64,000 nucleotides of DNA, taken from positions 186,001-250,000 of the forward strand of contig NZ_BCWW01000002.1 of the NCBI RefSeq assembly GCF_001894785.1, in the 5' to 3' direction. Shown here piece by piece: positions 1 to 7,484 of this stretch (the first letter of the stretch is position 1; every line of letters begins with the position of its first letter). The stretch comes from Rhodococcoides fascians NBRC 12155 = LMG 3623 (GTDB taxonomy: Bacteria; Actinomycetota; Actinomycetes; Mycobacteriales; Mycobacteriaceae). Both the position numbers and the translations under genes were made by a program. The notes beneath the pieces were generated by a model. The model was not told the DNA's origin. It searched no databases and saw nothing but the letters and a program-made list of their open reading frames with translations.

Positions 1-366
1 TTCGGCAATCCGGCGCTGAAACACACCACCCGGCAGGTGGCGATGGACGGATCGCAGAAGCTCGGACCGCGCCTACTCGGAACCGTGCGGGACGCCACAG
101 ACGCCGGTGGTTCGACGGACATGCTCGCCCTTGCCGTCGCAGCCTGGTGCGCCTTCGTTCTCGCCGAGACGGAAGCCGGACGTGCACTAGACGATCCGTT
201 GTCGGCGCAGTTGACCCGGGCCGGGTCGGCGTCGGACCTGCTCGCTGTCGAGTCCATCTTCGGGTCCGATCTCGGGCCCACGTCACCGTTCGGCACGCAG
301 GTCGTTGCGTGGACCGACTTCCTACGGACCAACTCGCTCGGCGAGTGGAAACGAGTACTCGTATGA
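1..366 (+). CDS. Mannitol dehydrogenase-family oxidoreductase (fructuronate/mannonate type), C-terminal fragment
   Basis: Only the last 121 codons lie in the window; the gene enters from the left. The reading frame opens with FGNPALKHTTRQVAMDGSQK, the signature of the C-terminal domain of long-chain mannitol dehydrogenases, whose lysine in the DGSQKL stretch is catalytic in the family. Members reduce fructuronate, tagaturonate or fructose with NAD(P)H in the cytoplasm. The stop overlaps the start of the KDPG aldolase gene (ATGA), so the two are translationally coupled; this favours a D-mannonate oxidoreductase (UxuB-like) role in hexuronate breakdown over mannitol oxidation. Substrate is inferred from the neighbour only. 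Confidence 0.85.
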   Translation, partial: FGNPALKHTTRQVAMDGSQKLGPRLLGTVRDATDAGGSTDMLALAVAAWCAFVLAETEAGRALDDPLSAQLTRAGSASDLLAVESIFGSDLGPTSPFGTQVVAWTDFLRTNSLGEWKRVLV

Positions 367-1022
367 CCTTCGAACCCACTATTTCTGGCGAAAGCCTTAC
401 CGCTCGCGACGTATTGCGCGTGAGCCCGGTGATTCCTGTGGTGGTCATCGATCGGGTCGAGGACGCAGTGCCGCTGGCGCGTGCACTCTATGCGGGCGGT
501 ATCGGCATCATCGAGATGACGTTGCGGTCCGAGGCCGGGCTCGGTGCCATTGCGGCGATCGCTGCGGACGTGCCGGAAGTGGTCATCGGCGCGGGAACGG
601 TGTTGAACCGCGACGATGCCATGAGATCGGTGGATGCCGGCTCTAGGTTCCTGGTCTCACCCGGATCGTCGAAGGGTCTTCTCGACGCGGTACGCACGCT
701 ACCGGTGCCTGCTCTGTCAGGCGTGTCGACTGCGACCGAGGCGATGACCGTTGCCGAGGCCGGATCGACCGAGATGAAGTTCTTCCCGGCCGAGTTCTCG
801 GGTGGCGCAGCGGCACTGGGCGCGCTGGCAGGCCCGTTGCCGCACTTGACGTTCTGCCCCACCGGCGGGATCACTCCGCAGAACGCTGTCGACTACCTGG
901 CATTGCCGAATGTGGTGTGCGTCGGCGGTAGCTGGCTCACGCCGCGCTCACTGGTGCAGGCGGGGGACTGGGCCGCGATAGAGGAACTGGCCCGTTCTGC
1001 GAGTGCGCTCGGCACCGCGTAG
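363..1022 (+). CDS. eda: 2-dehydro-3-deoxy-phosphogluconate (KDPG) aldolase
   Basis: A 219-aa class I aldolase of the KDPG/KHG family, which cleaves KDPG to pyruvate and glyceraldehyde 3-phosphate in the last step of Entner-Doudoroff and hexuronate catabolism. The Schiff-base lysine is visible in EMKFFPAE (K139), and the conserved glutamate in IEMTLR is E51. Length is normal for the family. The ATG at 363 overlaps the stop of the upstream dehydrogenase; a much longer in-frame extension starting at 147 is rejected because it would lie inside that gene. Together the two enzymes cover the reduction and aldol steps of a uronate pathway. Confidence 0.93.
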   Translation: MTFEPTISGESLTARDVLRVSPVIPVVVIDRVEDAVPLARALYAGGIGIIEMTLRSEAGLGAIAAIAADVPEVVIGAGTVLNRDDAMRSVDAGSRFLVSPGSSKGLLDAVRTLPVPALSGVSTATEAMTVAEAGSTEMKFFPAEFSGGAAALGALAGPLPHLTFCPTGGITPQNAVDYLALPNVVCVGGSWLTPRSLVQAGDWAAIEELARSASALGTA

Positions 1023-1048
1023 TTCGGTTCGCGAAGGGTCATTGACGT

Positions 1049-1078
1049 ATTGGTATAACAGTGCTTGTATATCACTGT
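1049..1078. promoter_or_regulatory. Candidate GntR/UxuR-type operator and inverted repeat upstream of the transporter
   Basis: The 12-mer ATTGGTATAACA (1049-1060) resembles half-symmetric boxes bound by FadR/UxuR-type GntR regulators (core TGGTATACCA in enterobacterial UxuR). A second, overlapping dyad pairs ACAGTG (1058-1063) with CACTGT (1073-1078). Both lie between the aldolase stop and the transporter start. The uronate-type enzymes upstream fit such a regulator, but no regulator gene is in view. Confidence 0.35.
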
Positions 1079-1180
1079 GGCGAGCGCCACCAACCCTCCT
1101 CGATGAGGCACAGGTCTCGCGGAGGCCGCGGCGAACTCGCATCATGAACTCATCGATCATCACCAGCAATGGAGCTTCGG

Positions 1181-2578
1181 ATGTCACAGGACACCAACGA
1201 GTCGACGGACGATCGCGGTAACACCGCCGTCCCGACTCGCAGCACTAAAGACCTCACCAAGGCGGCGATGTCCGGTTGGCTGGGTACGGCAATGGAGTTC
1301 ATGGACTTCCAGCTGTATTCGCTCGCCGCCGCGATCGTTTTCAATCGCATCTTCTTCCCCGACGTGAGCCCGGCGATCGGCTTGATCGCGGCCATGGCCA
1401 CTTATGGAGTCGGCTACGTGGCCCGCCTGGTCGGTGCCATCTACTTCGGCCGGATGGGCGATCGGATCGGTCGAAAGAAGGTCCTGTTCATCACCATTGC
1501 GATGATGGGCGCATCCACCACCCTCATCGGCGCACTGCCGACGTACGACGCGATCGGCATCATGGCACCGATCCTGCTCGTTGCCCTCCGCCTGATCCAG
1601 GGATTCGGTGCCGGAGCCGAAATCGCCGGTGCGACGGTCATGTTGGTCGAGTACGCACCGGACAAGCGTCGAGGCCTCATCGCATCGCTGGTCTCTCTGG
1701 GAACCAACTCCGGAACCCTTGCGGCCTCGGCTATCTGGGCCCTGCTGCTCGCTGTCCTGTCCGAGGATCAGTTGCTGAGCTGGGGCTGGCGAGTGCCGTT
1801 CCTCGCGAGCTTCTTCCTGATGATCTTCGCAGTGTGGTTGCGCTCGAACCTGAAGGAAAGCCCGGTCTTCGAGGAGCGTGCCGACGTGGTCGACGGTGTG
1901 GCTCTCTCGCGCGACGAGATCGAGAAGACCGACGAGGACGTGAAGGTCAGCGTTCTCGAGTCCGGTCTCAAGCAGAAGAAGGGGCGCGCGTTCTTCATCG
2001 CGCTGGGTCTGCGGTTCGGTCAGGCGGGCAACTCCGGACTGATTCAGACGTTCCTGGTCGGTTACATCGCGTCGACGCTGCTGATCGATCGTTCCATCGC
2101 CACCAGCGCGATCGTCTACGGCTCGCTCATCGGATTCGCCACCATTCCGCTCATCGGAATCCTGGGCGACAAGTTCGGCCGCCGTCCGATGTACATGGTG
2201 CTCAGCGCCCTCACCATGATTCTGGCGTTCCCGCTGATGCTGATGGTCACCAGCGGCAACACCGTAGCCCTCGTCGTCGCAATGGTTCTTGCTCTGAACC
2301 TCGGTGTGCTGGGCCTGTTCTCGCTCGAAAGCGTGACGATGGCGGAGCTGTTCGGCGCACGTACCCGCTTCACGCAGCTCGCGCTGTCCAAGGAGATCGG
2401 CGGCATCCTCGCCACTGCCATCGGACCGCTGCTCGCGGCCAGTCTCACCGCGTGGACCGGTAGCTGGTGGCCCATCGCGGCAATGCTCGTGATCTACTCC
2501 GCGATCACCCTGGTGTCGGCCTACCTGGCACCGGAAACCAAGGGGCGCGATCTCGTCAGACTGGCCGACGCAGCCTGA
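1181..2578 (+). CDS. MHS-family MFS transporter (metabolite:H+ symporter)
   Basis: An inner-membrane major facilitator of about 465 aa. It has the MHS hallmark N-terminus (GWLGTAMEFMDFQLYS) and the loop-2 signature GRMGDRIGRKKVL; a second copy, GDKFGRRPM, lies after the sixth helix, giving two six-helix halves. MHS members carry organic acids such as shikimate, citrate, ketoglutarate or proline/betaine. I chose the ATG at 1181, not 1169, because GGAG at 1171-1174 gives a good ribosome binding site six bases upstream. Position after uronate enzymes suggests a sugar acid or uronate as substrate; this is inference. Confidence 0.88.
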   Translation: MSQDTNESTDDRGNTAVPTRSTKDLTKAAMSGWLGTAMEFMDFQLYSLAAAIVFNRIFFPDVSPAIGLIAAMATYGVGYVARLVGAIYFGRMGDRIGRKKVLFITIAMMGASTTLIGALPTYDAIGIMAPILLVALRLIQGFGAGAEIAGATVMLVEYAPDKRRGLIASLVSLGTNSGTLAASAIWALLLAVLSEDQLLSWGWRVPFLASFFLMIFAVWLRSNLKESPVFEERADVVDGVALSRDEIEKTDEDVKVSVLESGLKQKKGRAFFIALGLRFGQAGNSGLIQTFLVGYIASTLLIDRSIATSAIVYGSLIGFATIPLIGILGDKFGRRPMYMVLSALTMILAFPLMLMVTSGNTVALVVAMVLALNLGVLGLFSLESVTMAELFGARTRFTQLALSKEIGGILATAIGPLLAASLTAWTGSWWPIAAMLVIYSAITLVSAYLAPETKGRDLVRLADAA

Positions 2579-2585
2579 GATGTCC

Positions 2586-2621
2586 GCAGTGGTGCAGTTG
2601 AGCCCACAGCTGCACCACTGC
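2586..2621. repeat. Intergenic inverted repeat, family A copy 1 (short loop)
   Basis: Perfect 12-bp arms GCAGTGGTGCAG (2586-2597) and CTGCACCACTGC (2610-2621) around a 12-base loop, eight bases after the transporter stop. A transcript would form a strong hairpin, but no T-run follows. The arm core GCAGTGGTGC recurs at 3206 and 12552. Confidence 0.8.
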
Positions 2622-2656
2622 AACACAATTGGACACAAAAAAATCGAACTACCCTA

Positions 2657-2683
2657 TTGGCACTCTCCGGTGGAGAGTGCTAA
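2657..2683. promoter_or_regulatory. CIRCE element (HrcA operator)
   Basis: TTGGCACTC (2657-2665), nine bases, then GAGTGCTAA (2675-2683). This matches the CIRCE consensus TTAGCACTC-N9-GAGTGCTAA with one mismatch in the left arm and exact spacing. CIRCE is bound by the heat-shock repressor HrcA. It lies 70 bases before the small heat-shock gene, so that gene is probably HrcA-controlled. Confidence 0.9.
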
Positions 2684-2753
2684 TTTGGGTTCTGCACAGT
2701 GAAGGGCGGCCCGCCACAGGGGCGGACGCTTCGTCGTACAGGAGGTGGTTGCT

Positions 2754-3194
2754 GTGCTTCGCTTCGATCCGTTCCGTGACCTCGACTCGATTGCTGCCGG
2801 CATGCTCGGCGCGACCAGTGGTTCGGACCGTGCGCCCAGATTCATGCCGATGGATCTGTACAAGCTCGACGACCATTACGTACTCAACGCCGACCTACCC
2901 GGCGTCGATCCCGGCTCCATCGACGTCGACATCGACCGCGGCACCCTCACTCTGACGGCACATCGCACCGCTCCGAGTAGTGATGGTGTGCAGTGGCTTT
3001 CGTCGGAGCGGTTCGCCGGAACGTACCGTCGGCAACTCTCCTTGGGAGACGGCGTCGACGCGGAGAAGATCTCGGCCTCCTACGACAACGGGGTCCTGAC
3101 GGTCACCATCCCGCTGGCGGAGCGGGCGAAGCCGCGCAAGATCGAGATCGCTCACGACAACACGCAGAAGACCATCGAGCCGCAGAAGAGCTGA
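2754..3194 (+). CDS. Hsp20/alpha-crystallin small heat-shock protein
   Basis: A 146-aa cytosolic holdase of the alpha-crystallin family. The N-terminus LRFDPFRDLD and the segment PMDLYKLDDHYVLNADLPG open the crystallin domain, and the closing YDNGVLTVTIPLAE holds the conserved GVL turn. These proteins oligomerise and bind unfolding clients without ATP. GGAGG at 2741-2745 sits eight bases before the GTG at 2754, so that start is preferred over the in-frame GTG at 2745, which overlaps the Shine-Dalgarno. The CIRCE element upstream predicts heat induction through loss of HrcA repression. Confidence 0.93.
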   Translation: MLRFDPFRDLDSIAAGMLGATSGSDRAPRFMPMDLYKLDDHYVLNADLPGVDPGSIDVDIDRGTLTLTAHRTAPSSDGVQWLSSERFAGTYRRQLSLGDGVDAEKISASYDNGVLTVTIPLAERAKPRKIEIAHDNTQKTIEPQKS

Positions 3195-3205
3195 GTGCGC
3201 TTCGC

Positions 3206-3253
3206 GCAGTGGTGCGGCAATGCGCCGCCCAGGGCACATAACCGCACCACTGC
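3206..3253. repeat. Intergenic inverted repeat, family A copy 2 (long conserved loop)
   Basis: Arms GCAGTGGTGCGG (3206-3217) and CCGCACCACTGC (3242-3253) enclose a 24-base loop ending AGGGCACATAA. The loop matches that of the copy at 12552 at 20 of 24 positions. It lies between the convergent ends of the hsp20 and TenA-like genes, where it could stop transcription from both sides. Confidence 0.85.
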
Positions 3254-3262
3254 CGCAGGCAC

Positions 3263-3883
3263 TCACACTGCGTTGTGAAATTTGTTCTCGGCGGCCAGCA
3301 TCCCCTCGAACCACCTGTCGAGTGTCTCGTCGTCCACGGCGGCCATCCGGTCGACTTCTCGGGCCAGAGCGTCGACCTGAGCGGCAAACGCTGATCGAGT
3401 GTGCATCGCAATCCATTCTTGAAGTGCCGGTTCGCGTTCGGTGGAGAACCTCATCGCAGTTCGGCACCACGACAAGTACAGAGTCTCGGCGGCGAACATC
3501 GCTACCAGAGCGGCACTTCTACCTTCTCGCTGCGTGAGTCCGAAGGCATAGTCCGACAGCGCCGAGGAACTCGCGATCAACTCTTCGGTATTGCCGTCGA
3601 ACGGAAACTTCTCGCGGAGACCGGCGAAGTACGCTCGCTGTTCTCCGACGAGGTTCGACATCGACATCACATGATCCGACGCGTCGTCCAATGACGTCGA
3701 CTCCGCGACGACCAGCCCCAGAATGCGGACTGCAGTGAGTACGAACGCCTCCTCGATCACCAGGTACCTTCGAAAGTCCTCATCGGAGAGTGATCCGTCC
3801 GTCGATTGCACGATGAACCGAACTTGCTGAGCAGCAGCGAGGTTGGGCTGTTGACGCTCGACGAGTTGCTGCGAGCGGGTCAC
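3263..3883 (-). CDS. TenA-like (thiaminase II fold) protein, likely Cys-less type
   Basis: A 206-aa all-helical protein of the TenA/PQQC superfamily. TenA enzymes hydrolyse thiamin breakdown products such as aminopyrimidines. The helix FRRYLVIEEAFVL corresponds to the TenA segment that normally carries an active-site Asp; here it has EE (44-45). The classical catalytic Cys region reads AMFAAETLYLSW with no Cys at the expected site, as in the TenA_E subclass, which uses Glu. The GTG at 3883 overlaps the stop of the upstream gene (GTGA). It is the last gene of the eight-gene sugar operon, so its substrate may be a pathway intermediate and not thiamin. Function is uncertain. Confidence 0.75.
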   Translation of the reverse strand: MTRSQQLVERQQPNLAAAQQVRFIVQSTDGSLSDEDFRRYLVIEEAFVLTAVRILGLVVAESTSLDDASDHVMSMSNLVGEQRAYFAGLREKFPFDGNTEELIASSSALSDYAFGLTQREGRSAALVAMFAAETLYLSWCRTAMRFSTEREPALQEWIAMHTRSAFAAQVDALAREVDRMAAVDDETLDRWFEGMLAAENKFHNAV

Positions 3884-4632
3884 GCGCCGGCAACCCACGT
3901 GATCAAGCCGTCGAACAGGTCGGTGTAACCGGGCCATAGTTCGCAGAACTCGGGCGGGGCCCAGTGCGGCGAGCAATCGGAGGTGAAGACCGCGGATCGG
4001 CCCGAGCCGTATTCGCCGACCGCGACGAGCGGATCTCCATTGATGGTGGCGGGCACGGCAGCGCCCTCCTTCGGTACCACTCGGTTGTAACCGAGCAAGG
4101 CGGGCCACTGTGTTCCGCTGGCACCCAGTGCGGCGTGCGTGCTGTCGACGACATCGGGAACCATTCCGCCGGGAGCCTCGACTCGGTCGTCTTCGGCCAG
4201 CAGTGTCACCGGCAATACGTCGGCGAGCACAGTCTGCCGATACGCGGCGCGCGCTTGGAAACCGGAGAACGACAGGTACCCGCCGATCATGATCAGTCCT
4301 CCTCCGCTGCTCACCCACTCACGCAGTGCGGCAAGCCTGTCGTCGCCGGCCTGGAAGCGGTCGAACACGTTGGGCGCGAGCTGAATCGAATTGGCTCCGA
4401 TATCCGACAGCACGATTACGTCGAACTCGGACAGGGCCTCGGCCGTGCCGGGGAATTGTGTGGGAACGAGGTGCGCGGGCATGTGAACCACTTCGTGCCC
4501 GCGCGAGGTGAGTGCGTCACGCAGGGGTCCGACCCCTTCGACGTAGGAATGGACGGTGAATTCGTCGACGCCTTTGACGTGGGTGGACGAGGTCATCCAG
4601 CTTTCGCCGGCGATCAGAACTTTCTTACCCAT
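3880..4632 (-). CDS. GATase1-like protein (PF07090/DUF1355 family)
   Basis: A 250-aa cytosolic protein of the putative glutamine amidotransferase-like family formerly DUF1355. The start (GKKVLIAGESWMTSSTHVKG) and the middle segment VLSDIGANS are typical, and GGGLIMIGGYLSFSG matches the class-I amidotransferase-like fold. I see no nucleophilic Cys in the usual elbow position (GGYLSF), so amidotransferase activity is doubtful. It is between the phosphotriesterase-like and TenA-like genes and overlaps the latter by four bases, so it should be made in step with them. No reaction is known to me for this family. Confidence 0.8.
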   Translation of the reverse strand: MGKKVLIAGESWMTSSTHVKGVDEFTVHSYVEGVGPLRDALTSRGHEVVHMPAHLVPTQFPGTAEALSEFDVIVLSDIGANSIQLAPNVFDRFQAGDDRLAALREWVSSGGGLIMIGGYLSFSGFQARAAYRQTVLADVLPVTLLAEDDRVEAPGGMVPDVVDSTHAALGASGTQWPALLGYNRVVPKEGAAVPATINGDPLVAVGEYGSGRSAVFTSDCSPHWAPPEFCELWPGYTDLFDGLITWVAGA

Positions 4633-4641
4633 GGTGGTTCT

Positions 4642-5667
4642 CTATCCTTTTCCGGCGCTCTCGAAGAGCGACCTGGGGTTGTCCTGCATGAGCGAGGAGA
4701 CGTGGTGTGCGTCCATTCCGCTGCGGACCAGCCGCGCTGCGAAAGAGACTGGAACGTAGGCCAATCCGTTGCCACCGAACTTGCGGAGCATCGACTTGAG
4801 AAAGAGATCGTGACTGAGCAGCAACTGGGATCGATAGCCGCCACCGACGAGGCCGCAGATCGCGAACGCCGTATCGGCGGGCGACGGCGACTGGCCCTCG
4901 CCTGCGAACTCGAAGGGCATGCCGATCATGTCGAACTCGAGGAAGACTCCGCGATCGGCGAGGGCGCACTGATAGTCGGGGTCGTCGCCCGAGGGGTCCA
5001 TGTGGCAGAGCACCACAGCTGCCGGGTCGACACCCATCTCGTCCACGACGATGTCGAGGACTTGATGCCCTCTGCGTTGCCAGCCCGGGAGATGGACGAA
5101 CAAGGGTACGTAGGTTTCTCTTTGGGCGATGCAGGCGGCTCTCAGCGCTTTGGCCTCGGCGTCGGTGAACGACGGCGAAACGCCGATCTCACCGATCACC
5201 CCCGGCCGCGGCCCGTCGCCGGTGAATTCGGCGATGAGCCGGGCCGCGAGGTTGTCGATACCGAGCGCGGTGACCTCGGGCGGGTGCGTGGGTTCGAGAT
5301 ACCAGCCCGAACCCATGACGACGCGTACTCCGGTCTCGCGTGAGTAGTGCTCGAGGATCTCGGGTCGCCGCCCGATGCCCGGCGGCGTGAGGTCGACGAC
5401 CGTGGTACCGCCGTTGTCCGCGAACACTTTCAGGTCGTCGAGTACGGCCGCCGCGTCGTCCACTCGGCAGTTGTCTGCGCTGTGGTACGGGTTGTCGTGC
5501 AGCAGCCAGGCGCGGTCCGCCGATACCGGACCGGACAGCAACTGCGCCAGAGCCGGGTCGGCAGCTTCGGAATACGCGGTCGAGGCGTCGTTGTGCAGAT
5601 GCTCGTGCGGTAGCACCAGTCCCAGTTCGCTGGAGTCGATCGGCCCGGTGACGGTCTGGACGATCAT
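4642..5667 (-). CDS. Phosphotriesterase-related protein (PTE/PHP family hydrolase or lactonase)
   Basis: A 341-aa TIM-barrel amidohydrolase. The metal-binding HxH is in LPHEHLHND near the N-terminus; later metal or shell residues are visible in VIGEIGVSP, FVHLPG, LCHMDPSGDD and LLLSHDLFLKS. Most bacterial PHP homologues are not phosphotriesterases: some characterised members hydrolyse phosphorylated sugar lactones. In an operon with a PfkB kinase and a sugar importer, a sugar-phosphate lactonase is the most economical guess. The start overlaps the permease stop (ATGA). Product class is firm; the substrate is inference. Confidence 0.85.
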   Translation of the reverse strand: MIVQTVTGPIDSSELGLVLPHEHLHNDASTAYSEAADPALAQLLSGPVSADRAWLLHDNPYHSADNCRVDDAAAVLDDLKVFADNGGTTVVDLTPPGIGRRPEILEHYSRETGVRVVMGSGWYLEPTHPPEVTALGIDNLAARLIAEFTGDGPRPGVIGEIGVSPSFTDAEAKALRAACIAQRETYVPLFVHLPGWQRRGHQVLDIVVDEMGVDPAAVVLCHMDPSGDDPDYQCALADRGVFLEFDMIGMPFEFAGEGQSPSPADTAFAICGLVGGGYRSQLLLSHDLFLKSMLRKFGGNGLAYVPVSFAARLVRSGMDAHHVSSLMQDNPRSLFESAGKG

Positions 5668-6698
5668 TGCTTACCCGGTGCGCTCTGCAGGTGCTTGAAC
5701 AGCGAAGCCAGAGAGTGCCCGCGCATGTTGATCCAGATGGCAACGAGCAGAACGACACCGGTGATGATCGGTGTCAGGAACGGGCTCACACCGAGTAGCG
5801 TCAGACCGTTGGCGATGATGCCGGTCAACACTGCACCGATGACGGTGCCGATGACCGTTCCCCGGCCGCCGAACAGGTTGGTGCCTCCCAACACCACTGC
5901 GGTGATGACGGTGAGCTCGAAACCATTGGCGGAGTTGGCCGATCCCGAACCGAGTCGTGCAGCGATCAATAGGCCCGCGATGCCCGCGGCGAGCCCGGTG
6001 AAGACCAGGGTCATCATCAGCACGCGACGGGTGTTGACGCCGGAGCGTCGGACGGATTCGACGTTCGAGCCGATTCCGGTGACGTAGCGGCCGAATCGTG
6101 TGCGATTGAGCGCAACAGCGCCGACGATCACGACGGCCAGAGCGATCCAAGCGCTTGCCGAAAAGCCCAGCCACGACGCCGTACCCAGTTTCGCGAAGGC
6201 GGTACCGGGAGTGATCGGCACCGAGAAGCCCTCGGTCCTGTACAACGCGATGCCGCGGATGATGGACAGGGTTGCCAGGGTGACGATGAACGGCGGAATG
6301 CCCTGATACGCGGCGAGCCAGCCGTTGACCAGGCCCCATGCTGCGCCCATCAGTGGTGCCGCGACGAACACCACCGAGGAGTCGACGCCGGCTTGGATGA
6401 GTTCGGCACTCATCGCGGCGACGAAGGCAACGGTCGCTCCGACCGACAGATCGATCTGACCGGTGGTGATCACGAACGTCATGGCAACGGCGATGATGAG
6501 CACCGGAGCAATCTGCGTCGCGAGATTCGAGATGTTGGTGAAGGTCAAGAACGAGGACGTCGTCACCGAGAACACCAGGGCCACTGCGACGGTGACCGCC
6601 AGCATGGCCAGGGTGGGTTTGTTGGTCTGCTGCCACAGAGTCGGGCGAGCCGCGAGTTTCTCCACGGTCGGCTGGGCTTTCTTGTCCACGGTGATCAT
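5664..6698 (-). CDS. Ribose/xylose-type sugar ABC transporter permease
   Basis: A 344-aa membrane protein of the RbsC/XylH class (BPD_transp_2). The signatures TGQIDLSVGATVAFVAAMSA, GIPPFIVTLATLSIIRG and VVLGGTNLFGGRGTVIGT are all present, with about ten hydrophobic segments. It forms the membrane channel for the adjacent ATPase and lipoprotein. The ATG at 6698 overlaps the ATPase stop. A much longer in-frame extension to 7190 runs through the ATPase gene and is not credible. Confidence 0.92.
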   Translation of the reverse strand: MITVDKKAQPTVEKLAARPTLWQQTNKPTLAMLAVTVAVALVFSVTTSSFLTFTNISNLATQIAPVLIIAVAMTFVITTGQIDLSVGATVAFVAAMSAELIQAGVDSSVVFVAAPLMGAAWGLVNGWLAAYQGIPPFIVTLATLSIIRGIALYRTEGFSVPITPGTAFAKLGTASWLGFSASAWIALAVVIVGAVALNRTRFGRYVTGIGSNVESVRRSGVNTRRVLMMTLVFTGLAAGIAGLLIAARLGSGSANSANGFELTVITAVVLGGTNLFGGRGTVIGTVIGAVLTGIIANGLTLLGVSPFLTPIITGVVLLVAIWINMRGHSLASLFKHLQSAPGKQ

Positions 6699-7480
6699 GG
6701 GCGGCCTTCCGGCGAGGAGGGTGAACGCTGGGGAACCGGCGTGCGCGTGATCAATCCGACGAGCGACTCGATGTTCAGATCGCCGATCGGAACATCGTCG
6801 ACGCTCTGCCCCTCGTACATGACGGTGATGCGGTCGCAGACCCGGAACAGGTCCTGTAGGCGGTGCGTCACCAGGATGACTCCGACGCCTTGGGCTGCGA
6901 CGTCGGTGATGAGCTTCAGAACCGATTCCACCTCTGCCACAGCAAGAGCGGCGGTGGGTTCGTCCAGAATCAACACGTCCGGTCGAAACGAGACCGCGCG
7001 TGCGATGGCTACCGTCTGGCGTTGCCCACCGGAGAGTTGCCCGATCTCCTGGTAGGTCGACTTCACCTTCACGTGCAGGTCCGCCAGAATCTTGGCGGAA
7101 CGTTCGTGCATCCCGTGGCGATCGAGGAACGGCCCCTTGCGTGGCTCGCGGCCGAGGAACAGATTGCTTGCGACGTCCAGGGTGTCGCACAGGGCGAGGT
7201 CTTGGTAGACGATGCCGATTTTCTTCTGTTGTGCGTCCAGCGGTGTCGAGAAGCGCACGGGTTCTCCGTTGACGCGCATCTCGCCACCGTCGTGTTGGAC
7301 GGCACCGGCAAGGATTTTCATGAGCGTCGACTTGCCGGCGCCGTTGTCTCCGACGACGCCGAGTACTTCGCCGCGGGCGAGTCGAAGGTCGACTCCGCGA
7401 AGCGATTTCACCGGGCCGTACGATTTGGTGATTCCCGAGAGTTCGATCAGTGGCGCGACCGTCAGGTCTTGTTGTGCCAT
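6695..7480 (-). CDS. Sugar ABC transporter ATP-binding protein (single-domain)
   Basis: A 261-aa ATPase with Walker A GDNGAGKST, signature LSGGQRQ, Walker B VLILDEPTA and switch His in VTHRL. Ribose-type importers often use a fused double ATPase of about 500 aa; this is the single-domain form, as in fructose FrcA-like systems, and would work as a homodimer. The chosen start at 7480 (AQQDLTVAPLIELSG) lies four bases from the upstream lipoprotein stop; extension to 7597 would enter that gene. It energises import by the 5664-6698 permease. Confidence 0.92.
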   Translation of the reverse strand: MAQQDLTVAPLIELSGITKSYGPVKSLRGVDLRLARGEVLGVVGDNGAGKSTLMKILAGAVQHDGGEMRVNGEPVRFSTPLDAQQKKIGIVYQDLALCDTLDVASNLFLGREPRKGPFLDRHGMHERSAKILADLHVKVKSTYQEIGQLSGGQRQTVAIARAVSFRPDVLILDEPTAALAVAEVESVLKLITDVAAQGVGVILVTHRLQDLFRVCDRITVMYEGQSVDDVPIGDLNIESLVGLITRTPVPQRSPSSPEGRP

Positions 7481-7484
7481 AGGG

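Noticed and set aside
147-362. N-terminal extension of the KDPG aldolase
   Set aside because: It lies within the upstream dehydrogenase gene and its residues are a low-complexity Arg-rich shadow; the ATGA overlap gives the proper start.
1184-2638. A 484-codon open frame on the minus strand opposite the MHS transporter
   Set aside because: Composition is rich in Arg/Asp/Gln without hydrophobic order; it is a shadow of a well-supported transporter.
2586-2650. Intrinsic terminator after the MHS transporter
   Set aside because: A strong hairpin is present but the downstream tract is A-rich, not T-rich, on the coding strand.
3964-5343. A 459-codon plus-strand frame opposite the GATase-like and PTE-like genes
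   Set aside because: It spans two clear genes in antisense and shows no domain.
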